This document shows, one piece after another, positions 56,149-64,000 of a DNA stretch of 64,000 nt; the stretch's first letter is position 1, and each line of letters begins with the position of its first letter. A model generated the notes under the pieces. That model was not told where the DNA came from. It saw only the letters and a list, made by a program, of their open reading frames with translations, and made no database searches. Source of the DNA: Tepidisphaeraceae bacterium (GTDB taxonomy: Bacteria > Planctomycetota > Phycisphaerae > Tepidisphaerales > Tepidisphaeraceae); contig DASYHQ010000010.1 of assembly GCA_035998445.1 (NCBI GenBank), positions 1 through 64,000 on the forward strand, given 5' to 3'. The position numbers and the translations under genes are program-made.

Positions 56149-56690
56149 TTAATCGTTGGGTGCCACCGTCCACGCGCCGAGCGATTCACCACTGTTAAGA
56201 ATCGGATCGGTACGAAGCTTGGGGTTGACCGGGTTGACGGTTTCCTCGGGCGCAAGTCGCGCGGCGTGTCCGTCGACAAAAAGGTAGTTGAACGTGCGGC
56301 TGTGGAGCTTGATCGTCGCAACGTCAAACCCACCGGCCGGAGCGCGCAGCTGATCCCGAGCCCGACGGACGATGACGGCAGTGCTTCCAAGCGCCGCGGC
56401 ACTCTTTTCCACCAGCAGCAGGCAGTTAGAAGACTCGCGGACGTTCGCGAACTTCCAAGGTACAGCCTCTCGGAGCGCGTTAGCAGCCACGCTCTTGTCC
56501 AAATAATTCCCGTTCCACCGAGGGTCAAGTGGCGTTGGCCATCGCTGTTGTTGGCGCCAACCGGCATCCGATAGGTGGACGTAGCGGTATCGAGGTCCGA
56601 GGGCCACAGAAACAACCGGGAGGGCCCCCCGAATGCCTCAGCCGCAATGTACTGGTCAGGAGTATCCAGGGCCGCGTCGGACAGACGCGC
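56149..56690 (-). pseudogene. C-terminal remnant of a pseudopilin, with one frameshift
   Basis: From about 56690 the minus strand reads RLSDAALDTPDQYIAAEAFG, LFLWPSDLDTATST and GANNSDGQRH. It then requires one extra base at about 56529 to continue as LDPRWNGNYLDKSVAANALR, CLLLVEKSAAALGS and [20 protein letters not shown], ending WTVAPND at 56149. The HxxxxxxxxxDG motif and WTxxPND end match the pseudopilin at 44651-45451. The prepilin leader and helix are missing; upstream sequence belongs to the truncated GH78-like gene in a different frame. This was probably the pseudopilin of the cassette that included the GH39-like gene. Confidence 0.75.
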
Positions 56691-57849
56691 TGCCGCGGGC
56701 GTACGTCATACCATCCAACTGCGGTCGCACGGCGAACCGGGCAAACCCCGGTGACAGCGGCACGATGCCGAGCACGCCACCGGTGAACAGATCGATCGGA
56801 CCGGTCGCAAAGCCGTGGCAAAGGCTGCCGGACGAGCCGAACGCGGCTTCGCCGTGGTCGTGGACGTTGAACTCCCAGATCGTCGGTGACCCCCCGGCGA
56901 CGATCGGCCCCCAGTGCCGCCGCACGCGGTCCAGCGCCGCCGCCACCCGCCCCGCGGCGGTCATGGCACCGAACACGAGGTGGTGCAGGTACAGTTCCGG
57001 CGCCAGCAGGTCGTCGGCCGCAATCGCAGCGACCAGCGCATCACGACGATGTTGCGGAGCGAGCCCCGACAGCAAGGCGATCGCCTGCGGCAGTTGGCTC
57101 GCCGGGGCGTCTGCGCCTTCCCAGTCCGCGTACGCGCCGAGGGCTTCGGACCACAGCCGCGCGTCGATGGCCGCCGCGACCGTGTCGGCCCGCCTGACGA
57201 GCCCGGCGGCCCCGTCGCCGCGCCCGAGCATCACTAGCAGGTCCGCCGTCGTCCGCAGGCCGTCGGCGTAGTACCAGTTCAGCACCGCCGTCGCCCGGCC
57301 GTTGCCCAAATCGCGCTCGCCGCCCGCGTTGAACGTGTACGACCACTCAACGAAGTTCCACACGCCCGGCGGCGCGACGATCAACCCGCCGGCGTCCTCC
57401 CACCCCCGCGCGACGGCGAACACACGCGTCATCGCTTCGATCTGCTCGGCGACCACCGTTGCGTCTGCGGTGTAGGCGTAATGCTCGGCAAGCATCATTG
57501 CCATGAAGAAGTTCGTCGCGGGGAACGCCAGCGACCGATTGCCGGGCGAGGGGCAGACGCCCATCACCAGCCCCTCCTCGGTCCGCTCGGTGGCGGCCAG
57601 GCGCAGGCAGCGAGCAGGTAGCGCCGCGTCACCGGTCACGCGCAGCCACGTCGCCTGCTCGACCAGCAGGTCGTTGACCGTGACCCTGCTATGCGTCACA
57701 ACCCCACATCGGACGCCCGCTCGCTCTGCCGTGGCGTTGCTCGGTTGGTCGATGTGGTCCTGCGGGCTGGCCTTGCCGTTGGACGTCGGGTACGGCGAAC
57801 ACCTGACCGACGGGCGCGTGCGTACGTTCATTCCTAACCGCCAAGGCAA
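56656..57849 (-). pseudogene. Truncated GH78-like six-hairpin glycosidase
   Basis: The frame from 57849 to 56656 has protein-like sequence only from about 57700 downstream. From there it matches the catalytic barrel of alpha-L-rhamnosidase-like enzymes: VNDLLVEQATWLRVTGDAAL, EGLVMGVCPSPGNRS, GVWNFVEWSYTFNAGGERDL, GEAAFGSSGSLCHGFATGPI and DLFTGGVLGIVPLSPGFARF. The N-terminal beta domains normal for the family (700 residues or more in total) are absent, and the C-terminus ends early at GMTYARGSASVRRGPGYS, where the pseudopilin remnant begins in another frame. It is most likely a deletion-damaged gene. A possible N-domain fragment lies on the opposite strand at 57764-57868. Confidence 0.65.
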
Positions 57850-57868
57850 CTACAGCTTTGCCGAGTGG
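57764..57868 (+). pseudogene. Possible inverted fragment of a GH78 N-terminal domain
   Basis: On the plus strand this short stretch reads LPLDVGYGEHLTDGRVRTFI and then PNRQGNYSFAEW, resembling the xxxYGExLxDGRV segment of the rhamnosidase N-terminal beta domain. The adjoining catalytic-domain fragment is encoded on the minus strand. No start, ribosome site or surrounding domain is present. The resemblance rests on a short segment, so confidence is low. Confidence 0.3.
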
Positions 57869-57965
57869 CGATATGGTTTGTGTGACAGCCATCCGCAGCA
57901 TTGGACCGACGATACTGTTGATTTGGACCGACGAGCCGGTGACGCGCTGGCTGGGAAGGATCGAT

Positions 57966-60900
57966 TCACGAGCCGGTTGAAGACGCTGTGCGTAGCAAAA
58001 CGCGCAGCCACTCTTCGTCCGGGGACGGCGGTCCCGAAATGGGTGCCGGCTCCACCGTGGCCAGCAGGTCAACGAGTGGCGCCAACTGTGCGTCGAAGTA
58101 TGACGCGAGTATGAACATCTCCCTTCCGCGGCGACGATCCCACGGCTTGCCAGGCCGGTAATAGGTGTCGCCCGCCTCCCATCGCTGTCGGTCGAGTGGT
58201 TCCTTCGAACTGTCCCACTCAGAGTGTTGCTGCTCGCCCTTCGCGTACGGCACGACGTAGTCGACCGATCCGCGGATCGAGGAACCGCTCGGTGACTTGT
58301 AGTCGTACAGACCTGCTCCGCCCGACCGACGGGCGGCCAGCGCCAGTTCCATCAGGTTCTTCAGGCAACTGGTGTGGTAGCTCATCGCATCGCGGCGGTG
58401 GAGGTCCTCGCTGGTGCCGTCGGGATGAAGACCGGCGGCGATCAACCGTTTGGCGCCCGCCACGCCATGGTCCACCCACTTCTGCTCCCCGAGCGCGGCG
58501 CCGATCAGCAGCACGATCTTCAGCCGCTTGGCACCCCAGTTGTCGTTCTCGCCGATATTGCCCGTGCGGATTTGCAGGTCCGCCATCTTCCGCAGCCACG
58601 TTTCGGTCCGCTGGCGTTCATCGGGCGTCAGGCGGTCGCGCAGCAGGTCGTACGAGGTAATTGTGGCGTCGAGTTTGTTCTCGTTGATCGAGTTGCCCGT
58701 CGGCTCATACGTGCTAACCCACGCCACTAGAAGCTGCACGGCCTTATCTGCAAAACGCTCCTCTCCAGTTGCGGCCCATGCCCAACTGAGGGCCCGGAGG
58801 TGATCCATATCCCCCAGTGCGGCCTTGGTGAGCACACGATCCGGGTGGGCTTCCAAGTATCCCTGGTAAACAAGCACGGGAATCGGAGACGGCGTGACAG
58901 CCAACGCCATCTCGGCACGTGCGACCAGGCGTGCCAGCACTGCTTGCGCGTTCGGATCCGCAGCGATGACATCCGGCAGGCGCTTCCACTCCGCCGGCAG
59001 CAGCATCATCGAGGGAGGCGGTTGGATGTCGACCATCGCAGCCGGCTTCACGGTCGCTGGGGCTGGGGTGGCCGTCGGTGTGCCGACGAAGATGCCGCGA
59101 CCGCCGGTTCCGACGTACACGCGTCCGGGATGTTGCCGGTCGATTGCGATCACGTTCGGATTGGCCATCGCGACGCGGTCGTCGTTAGCGCGGGCCCAAG
59201 TCGCGCCGGCGTCGGTCGAGCGATATAGTGCCATGCCTGGCGTGGTCGAACCGGCGATCTCGCCGAACACGTACGTCGTCGCCGTCCTGTTGCCGAACAG
59301 GCTCGGGCCGACCGCGATTCGGTAGGCCCGGGTGATGCCCGTCAGCTTTGTCCATCGCTCGCCGCCATCGGTAGAACGAAACAGACCTTTGTCGTCGGCC
59401 GCCAGCCACAGCTCGCCCTCGATTCCGGGCGCGGCAGCGAGCGTGTGCTGCGTGAAGTGTTCCGATCCCTGCTGCGGCAAGTCGGCAATATGCTTGAAGT
59501 TCGCTCCGCCGTCCGTGCTGCGCAAGAATTTTCCGTCCCGGCGGTCGTAGATGTAAAACGTGTCGGGCCTGGCGCGATCGGCGACGAGCGGCTGGTACAG
59601 CGGGTAGATGAACCCGCCGTAAATCATGCCCTCGGGCGCGCCCGCTGCGAGCGTCCAAGTCTTGCCGAGGTCGGCCGTGCGATAGACGGCGGCGTCGTCG
59701 CCCATCGGCGCCCAGACCATCACGTCCGGGTTGGTCGCCGACACGGCGATCCGCCCGTTGCGCGCGCCGTCGAAGGGCTGGGTCGCGACCGGCGTCCAGG
59801 TCTGACCACCGTCGCGCGACGTGAAGGCGGTGCCGTGTTTTCCTTCCTTGTGACCGGCCGTGCGCGCCATGTGCAGTGGCTGCGTTTCGCAGAAGTCGAT
59901 CTTCGACGTGTCGCCGATGCCCCAGGGGTATCGATTGTCCTCCTTCGCAGGATTGGCAGACAGCGCTGCGGTCGGCTCGCCGTCCATCGGTGACGTGTGG
60001 ACGAAGCCATCCGTGTCCAGCACCGCGCTCAGCAGCGGCGCCGCGGGCACGGGCGGGCAGATCAGGTCGTTGATGCAGAGCAGTTCAAGCCCGGGATGCT
60101 CGCTGCGGAACACGGGCCGGTCGGCGGTGATGTCGTCGCAGCTCCACGCGCCGTACCAGAAGCCGGCCCAGATGCGCTTCGGGTTGCGCCGGTCGAACGC
60201 GATGTCGGATGGGCTCGCAAACGCCGCCGCGCGCCCCTGCCAGCCCGGCCACCCTTCGACGGTCCAGTTCTTCGTCTGCGCGGTGAAGCGGTCCCACGTC
60301 GCGCCGCCATCGCGCGAGCGGTACAGGGCCGAGTTGTACGCCCCCTTCGCCTCGCCGACCACGATCAGTCTGGGGTCGGCGGCGCTGACGGCGATGCCGG
60401 CGTAGCTCTTGCCCTTCTCGGGGGTGATGTCCTGCCACACGCTACCGTGCAACCGCCACACGCCACCGGTGCCGTCGTCACCGCGACCGGCGACGTAGAA
60501 GGCGCCGTCCGGCCCGGCCTCGCCGCGCATGGGGGAGAAGCCTTCGACCGGACCGTTGGTGCCACTGCCGGTAATGCGCCTCCAGGTGCGGCCGGCATCG
60601 CCGCTCGTATAAATGCCGCCGGGCGAGGCGGCGCGGTTCTTCTTATCGGGGGCCGCGCCGACGTAAACCGCCGGCGTGACGGACGACGTTTTGCCATCGG
60701 CCGGCGCGAAGGTGACGAACGTCAGGCCGCGCCACGCTTCACCCCGCGTGGGGAACGAGTCGACCGGCGACCAGCTCACGCCGCCATCGGTCGTGCGGAA
60801 CAGGCCGTCGTTGCGCGACGCGAAGTAGACGATGTTGGCGTCGACCGGGTGGACGGCGAGCCGCTCGCCCCCCTGTCGGTCGGCGCCGTTTCCCTCCATC

Positions 60901-63900
60901 GTCACGTCCTTTCCGTCGGGCGTGCGCAGGTTGGTGCGCTGCCACGTGCGCCCGCCATCGACGCTTTTGATCACGTCGGCGTTCTTCTCCCAGCGGCTGG
61001 CCCCTGCGGCGGCGTAGATCACGTTTGGGTCGCCCGGCGCGACGGCCAGCCCTTCCACACCCTGGAAGTTCTTCACCTCGAACGGCAGACCGTCCATCAG
61101 CGGCGTCCAGCGGTTGCCGGCATAGTCGCGCCGGAACGCGCCGCCCACGTCGGTGCGGATCAACAGCAGGTCGGCATCCGCAGGATGAGTAACCACGCCG
61201 GTGACGAACCCACCGGCCCCCATGGGAACCGACGCCCACGCGTGCGGCACGTCAGCCTGCATGCGAACCGCGGGCGATTCGGCCGGCGCGGCCATGTCCG
61301 CGCCGGCCGGTGGCGTCGCCGGGCGCACGACAACGTCGTCCAGCCACGCTTTACCGTCGCCTTGGATCATCAGCATGACCGAGGCGTGGCGCGTGTTGGC
61401 CGGCAGCCGCACGCGCTTCGAAAATTGCTGCCAGTCCCGCACGCCTGTCAGGTCGGCGACGATCTCCCAGCTTAGTTGCTTGTACTGGTCGTCCATCGCC
61501 TGAATGACGACCTGCGCCAGCTCAAATTCCTTCCCGACACCTGCCGGCTGGCTTTTGGTCGACAGCGAAATTCGGAACGCCTTGTCACCACCCAGCCGGT
61601 CGAGCTTCAGCGCTTGCGCCGCCGAACCGTGCGCCGGCCCGGCGATCGTCGCGAAGGCCATCGACGCGGGGGCGCTGACGAAGTCGTTCGTGTCCCGCTG
61701 CAACTTGAACTTGTCGGCGGTGGTCTTCCAGCCAAGCGACCATTCGTCGGGCGCAGCGTCACCGGTCGAGAAATTGCCGTTGGCCAGCACGCCGCTCTCG
61801 TCGGCGGCGCCGTGGGTTGCGGTCGCATCGTCATCGAACGACACGGCTCGCTTCGCCGGTTCGGGCTTGGCCGCGACGGGCGCAGCCGCAGCGGGGGTGA
61901 GGGGGATCCAGAACGCGCCGGCGCCGGCACTGCCAATGACCAGCCGGTCACCGGCGAAGGCCATCGGGTTGGCGTCGACGCGTTCGGGCAGCGATCGATC
62001 AAGCACCTGCCAGCTACGTGCGCCGTCGGTCGAGACGATCACGCCATCCATGGTCGCCGCTGCCGCGCGGTTCGGCACGGCACGGTCGAACGTGACGTGA
62101 GACGCGCCGGTGCGATCGTACGTGCGCTGCCACGTGCGGCCGGCGTCATCGCTGACGTAGACGCCCGCAGCCTTGGCATCGCCAGACACGCCAATCGCAA
62201 ACCGACCAGGCGTCGTCCAGTCGGCGGCGACGCTCATGGGACGGGTGCCGTTCGGCAGGTCGAGGCTCGCCTTCGCCCATTCCGCCGCTGCGGGGTCGTA
62301 ACGGTAGACGTGCCGCCCATCGCGGCTGATTGCCACCAGCACACCGTCGGCACCGATCGCGATCTCACGACCGATCGCCCAAATATCGTCGCGGAAGAAC
62401 TTCGTCCCGTTCGGCAAGCCCTGGCCCACCCAGCGCCACGAGCCGCCCCCGTCGTCGCTGCGGTAGACGCCCCCCTTGTCCGGCTCCACCTCGCCCGACA
62501 CGGCCAGGTACAGCACGCCCGCCTCGCGCGGATCGGCGGCGATCGAGTTGCAACGGTGTTTGCCCATGTCGGGCAGGCCTTCCATCGGCGACTTCGACCA
62601 CGTCTGCCCGCGGTCGGCACTGGCGTAAACCAGGTTGGCCGCCCACGCGCCCGGCTCGCTCGGCCCCACGCCCCACAGGCGGTTCAGTTCCATGGGGCTT
62701 GCGGTCAAATCCTTGATGTTCGCCGCCAAGCGCACCTGGTCGAACGTCTCACCGCCGTTCGTGCTGCGGAAGTAGCCGTTGTCGGCCATGCCCAGGTGAA
62801 CGAGGCCCGGGTCGGTCGGGTCCTGCAGGAGGTTGTGGATAACCGTGACCTCAATGCCATCGATGCTCAGCTTCCAGTTCTTGCCCCCGTCGTGGCTTTG
62901 GTAGAGCGCGTACCAGTCCGTGAAGAACCAGTGGTTCGGGTCGCGCGGATCGATGGTGACGGTGCCGAGCGCTTTGCCGAAGTGCGTCCAGCCGCCGTCC
63001 TTTTTGTCGTTCTCCGATGATGCGTACCAGCCGGCGTCGTGGATGCCCTCTCGCTCGATGCGCTGCCACTTGGCACCACCGGCAGGCATGCGGAAGAACA
63101 TGCCGTCCCCATTGGCGACCACGACGAAATTGGGACCGGCGGCCAGCGCGTTCCAGCCCTCGGCCCCCTTCCACGTCGCGCCGCTCGTGTCCAGCCCCTC
63201 GACGAGCGGCTGCCAAGTGGCGCCGGCGTCGGTGCTAATGCGAACGCCAGGCTTACCGTCAAAGGTGCCGTACAGGCGGGCCGGGTTCTTGGGATCCTGC
63301 AAGATCTCCTTCGGCCCTTCATCGTCGAGTTTCTTCCACGACGCGCCACCGTCCTGCGTGCGATAGAATCCACCTGGGAACTCCAGATGTTTCTGGTGGA
63401 CCCAATCCTTCCGCGGTACGGTGCTGAGCCACAGCCGCTCGGGGTTCGCCCGATCGACCACGAGCCCACCGGGGTTGAGTCCCTCGGGGCCCAGCTTCGT
63501 CCACGTCTTGCCGTTGTCGTCGCTCCGATGCACGCCGGTGTTGATGGCGGCGGCGTAGACGACGTCGGGGTTGCTCGGGTCGCGCGCCAGCACGAAGCCT
63601 GAGTTGCGGCGGCTGCCGTTGACGAAACTGGCCTTGAGCGTCTGCTCGAACGTCGCCCCGCCATCAGTGCTGACGTAGACGCCCTCTTGCGGATCCCATG
63701 CCGAGCCAAGGGCGACGATGAGGTGGTCCGGGTTGCGCGGATCGACAACGAGGCCGCGCGTAGAGTAATTGCCGCGCCGGGCCGGCAGGTTTCCCTGCAA
63801 CATCCGCCACGTGTTGCCCCCGTCGTCGCTGCGGTACGGCCCGCTGACGTCGGTGTAGGCGTAGGCACGGTTGGCATCGGTCGGGTGAAGGACGACGTTC

Positions 63901-64000
63901 TGAATGAACCCACCGCCACCGATGCGGCTCGAGCGCCAGTCGCCGTACTGCCGGGCGTCGGTCGGCGCCCAAGAGGTGTGACTTGGCTTCGCGGTGGCGT
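57966..64000 (-). CDS. Giant double BNR-propeller protein with C-terminal alginate-lyase-type domain (5' end beyond window)
   Basis: The frame is open from the right edge to TGA 57966-57968; 2010 complete residues are visible. It continues upstream of the first internal Met at 63803 (KPSHTSWAPTDARQYGDWRS and a further propeller blade), so the start and signal peptide lie outside. Residues about 1-690 are a propeller region with some eleven Asp-box motifs (SDDGGNTW, STDGGATF, SDDNGKTW). About 730-900 is a CBM-like jelly roll (NGNFSTGDAAPDEWSLGW). About 915-1640 is a second propeller region with nine more boxes (SVDGGRTW, SRDGGATW). About 1655-2010 is an alpha/alpha-barrel alginate_lyase-type domain (NIGENDNWGAKRLKIVLLIG, HPDGTSEDLHRRDAMSYHTS, QPHERE-type His/Tyr/Asn residues visible). 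The propellers resemble GH74/sortilin repeats. A role in binding and cleaving acidic polysaccharide outside the cell is inferred. Confidence 0.88.
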   Translation of the reverse strand, partial: ATAKPSHTSWAPTDARQYGDWRSSRIGGGGFIQNVVLHPTDANRAYAYTDVSGPYRSDDGGNTWRMLQGNLPARRGNYSTRGLVVDPRNPDHLIVALGSAWDPQEGVYVSTDGGATFEQTLKASFVNGSRRNSGFVLARDPSNPDVVYAAAINTGVHRSDDNGKTWTKLGPEGLNPGGLVVDRANPERLWLSTVPRKDWVHQKHLEFPGGFYRTQDGGASWKKLDDEGPKEILQDPKNPARLYGTFDGKPGVRISTDAGATWQPLVEGLDTSGATWKGAEGWNALAAGPNFVVVANGDGMFFRMPAGGAKWQRIEREGIHDAGWYASSENDKKDGGWTHFGKALGTVTIDPRDPNHWFFTDWYALYQSHDGGKNWKLSIDGIEVTVIHNLLQDPTDPGLVHLGMADNGYFRSTNGGETFDQVRLAANIKDLTASPMELNRLWGVGPSEPGAWAANLVYASADRGQTWSKSPMEGLPDMGKHRCNSIAADPREAGVLYLAVSGEVEPDKGGVYRSDDGGGSWRWVGQGLPNGTKFFRDDIWAIGREIAIGADGVLVAISRDGRHVYRYDPAAAEWAKASLDLPNGTRPMSVAADWTTPGRFAIGVSGDAKAAGVYVSDDAGRTWQRTYDRTGASHVTFDRAVPNRAAAATMDGVIVSTDGARSWQVLDRSLPERVDANPMAFAGDRLVIGSAGAGAFWIPLTPAAAAPVAAKPEPAKRAVSFDDDATATHGAADESGVLANGNFSTGDAAPDEWSLGWKTTADKFKLQRDTNDFVSAPASMAFATIAGPAHGSAAQALKLDRLGGDKAFRISLSTKSQPAGVGKEFELAQVVIQAMDDQYKQLSWEIVADLTGVRDWQQFSKRVRLPANTRHASVMLMIQGDGKAWLDDVVVRPATPPAGADMAAPAESPAVRMQADVPHAWASVPMGAGGFVTGVVTHPADADLLLIRTDVGGAFRRDYAGNRWTPLMDGLPFEVKNFQGVEGLAVAPGDPNVIYAAAGASRWEKNADVIKSVDGGRTWQRTNLRTPDGKDVTMEGNGADRQGGERLAVHPVDANIVYFASRNDGLFRTTDGGVSWSPVDSFPTRGEAWRGLTFVTFAPADGKTSSVTPAVYVGAAPDKKNRAASPGGIYTSGDAGRTWRRITGSGTNGPVEGFSPMRGEAGPDGAFYVAGRGDDGTGGVWRLHGSVWQDITPEKGKSYAGIAVSAADPRLIVVGEAKGAYNSALYRSRDGGATWDRFTAQTKNWTVEGWPGWQGRAAAFASPSDIAFDRRNPKRIWAGFWYGAWSCDDITADRPVFRSEHPGLELLCINDLICPPVPAAPLLSAVLDTDGFVHTSPMDGEPTAALSANPAKEDNRYPWGIGDTSKIDFCETQPLHMARTAGHKEGKHGTAFTSRDGGQTWTPVATQPFDGARNGRIAVSATNPDVMVWAPMGDDAAVYRTADLGKTWTLAAGAPEGMIYGGFIYPLYQPLVADRARPDTFYIYDRRDGKFLRSTDGGANFKHIADLPQQGSEHFTQHTLAAAPGIEGELWLAADDKGLFRSTDGGERWTKLTGITRAYRIAVGPSLFGNRTATTYVFGEIAGSTTPGMALYRSTDAGATWARANDDRVAMANPNVIAIDRQHPGRVYVGTGGRGIFVGTPTATPAPATVKPAAMVDIQPPPSMMLLPAEWKRLPDVIAADPNAQAVLARLVARAEMALAVTPSPIPVLVYQGYLEAHPDRVLTKAALGDMDHLRALSWAWAATGEERFADKAVQLLVAWVSTYEPTGNSINENKLDATITSYDLLRDRLTPDERQRTETWLRKMADLQIRTGNIGENDNWGAKRLKIVLLIGAALGEQKWVDHGVAGAKRLIAAGLHPDGTSEDLHRRDAMSYHTSCLKNLMELALAARRSGGAGLYDYKSPSGSSIRGSVDYVVPYAKGEQQHSEWDSSKEPLDRQRWEAGDTYYRPGKPWDRRRGREMFILASYFDAQLAPLVDLLATVEPAPISGPPSPDEEWLRVLLRTASSTGS

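Noticed and set aside
61476-63020. 514-codon plus-strand frame
   Set aside because: Antisense shadow of the propeller gene; no recognisable domain.
1-64000. CRISPR arrays, tRNA or rRNA genes, insertion sequences, integrases, prophage genes
   Set aside because: No regularly spaced repeats, cloverleaf with CCA-type end, rRNA-like stretch, transposase motif or phage gene was recognised by eye.

Overview
The window looks like chromosome of a GC-rich planctomycete, most likely a Phycisphaerae/Tepidisphaerales-type soil or sediment bacterium. The reasons are the very large secreted proteins carrying the LExRxLxA-type N-terminal motif, PEP-CTERM proteins, pseudopilins with the [14 protein letters not shown] signal and a C-terminal DGH motif, a CPxCGYDLRAxPERCxECG zinc ribbon, and LacI and XylR-like regulators sitting next to single carbohydrate-active genes. 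No rRNA, tRNA, CRISPR array, insertion sequence or SusC/SusD pair was seen.

Layout. Bases 1-9340 hold two giant secreted minus-strand proteins: an ELWxxDGT-repeat protein that runs off the left edge, and a CBM6-G8-beta-helix-PKD-Fn3-PA14-F5/8C protein. A divergent XylR-like regulator sits at 9657-10937. Bases 11133-19658 hold a small hypothetical, a beta-helix/LamG protein, and a sugar-nucleotide operon (a diverged GalU-like transferase followed by a GHMP-kinase/UDP-sugar pyrophosphorylase fusion). Bases 20108-25241 are a LacI - pseudopilin - beta-helix cassette. Bases 25420-30046 hold a truncated membrane gene, a frameshifted pseudopilin, a PL22-like lyase, a PEP-CTERM protein and an AraC regulator. 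Bases 30248-37217 are a plus-strand RND heavy-metal efflux operon, unrelated in theme to its surroundings. Bases 37326-52179 hold a GH29 fucosidase, two beta-helix proteins and two more regulator/PEP-CTERM/pseudopilin/enzyme cassettes. Bases 52211-57868 are a decaying stretch: a response-regulator fragment, a GH39-like hydrolase split by an in-frame TAG, the C-terminal half of a pseudopilin, a truncated GH78-like gene and an apparently inverted GH78 N-domain fragment. Bases 57966-64000 hold a >2000-residue double BNR-propeller protein ending in an alginate-lyase-type domain; its 5' end lies outside the window.

How the genes work together. Most of the window appears devoted to binding and degrading acidic, fucose- or rhamnose-containing polysaccharide: PL22-like, alginate-lyase-like, GH29 x2, GH39-like, GH78-like, and several beta-helix proteins with CBMs. 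Instead of a SusCD-type locus, the same small unit recurs: one sugar-sensing regulator, one PEP-CTERM protein, one dedicated pseudopilin and one secreted or intracellular enzyme. Two intact cassettes have all four parts; others lack one part or have a decayed one. Candidate operators (a TGCCAACGTTGGCA palindrome with two partial copies, GGTTTGCAAACC, and TTTTAC(C)GTCT direct repeats) and strong hairpins just after two PEP-CTERM genes suggest a shared regulatory plan. The kinase-pyrophosphorylase operon could activate released sugars such as fucose, but that link is inference.
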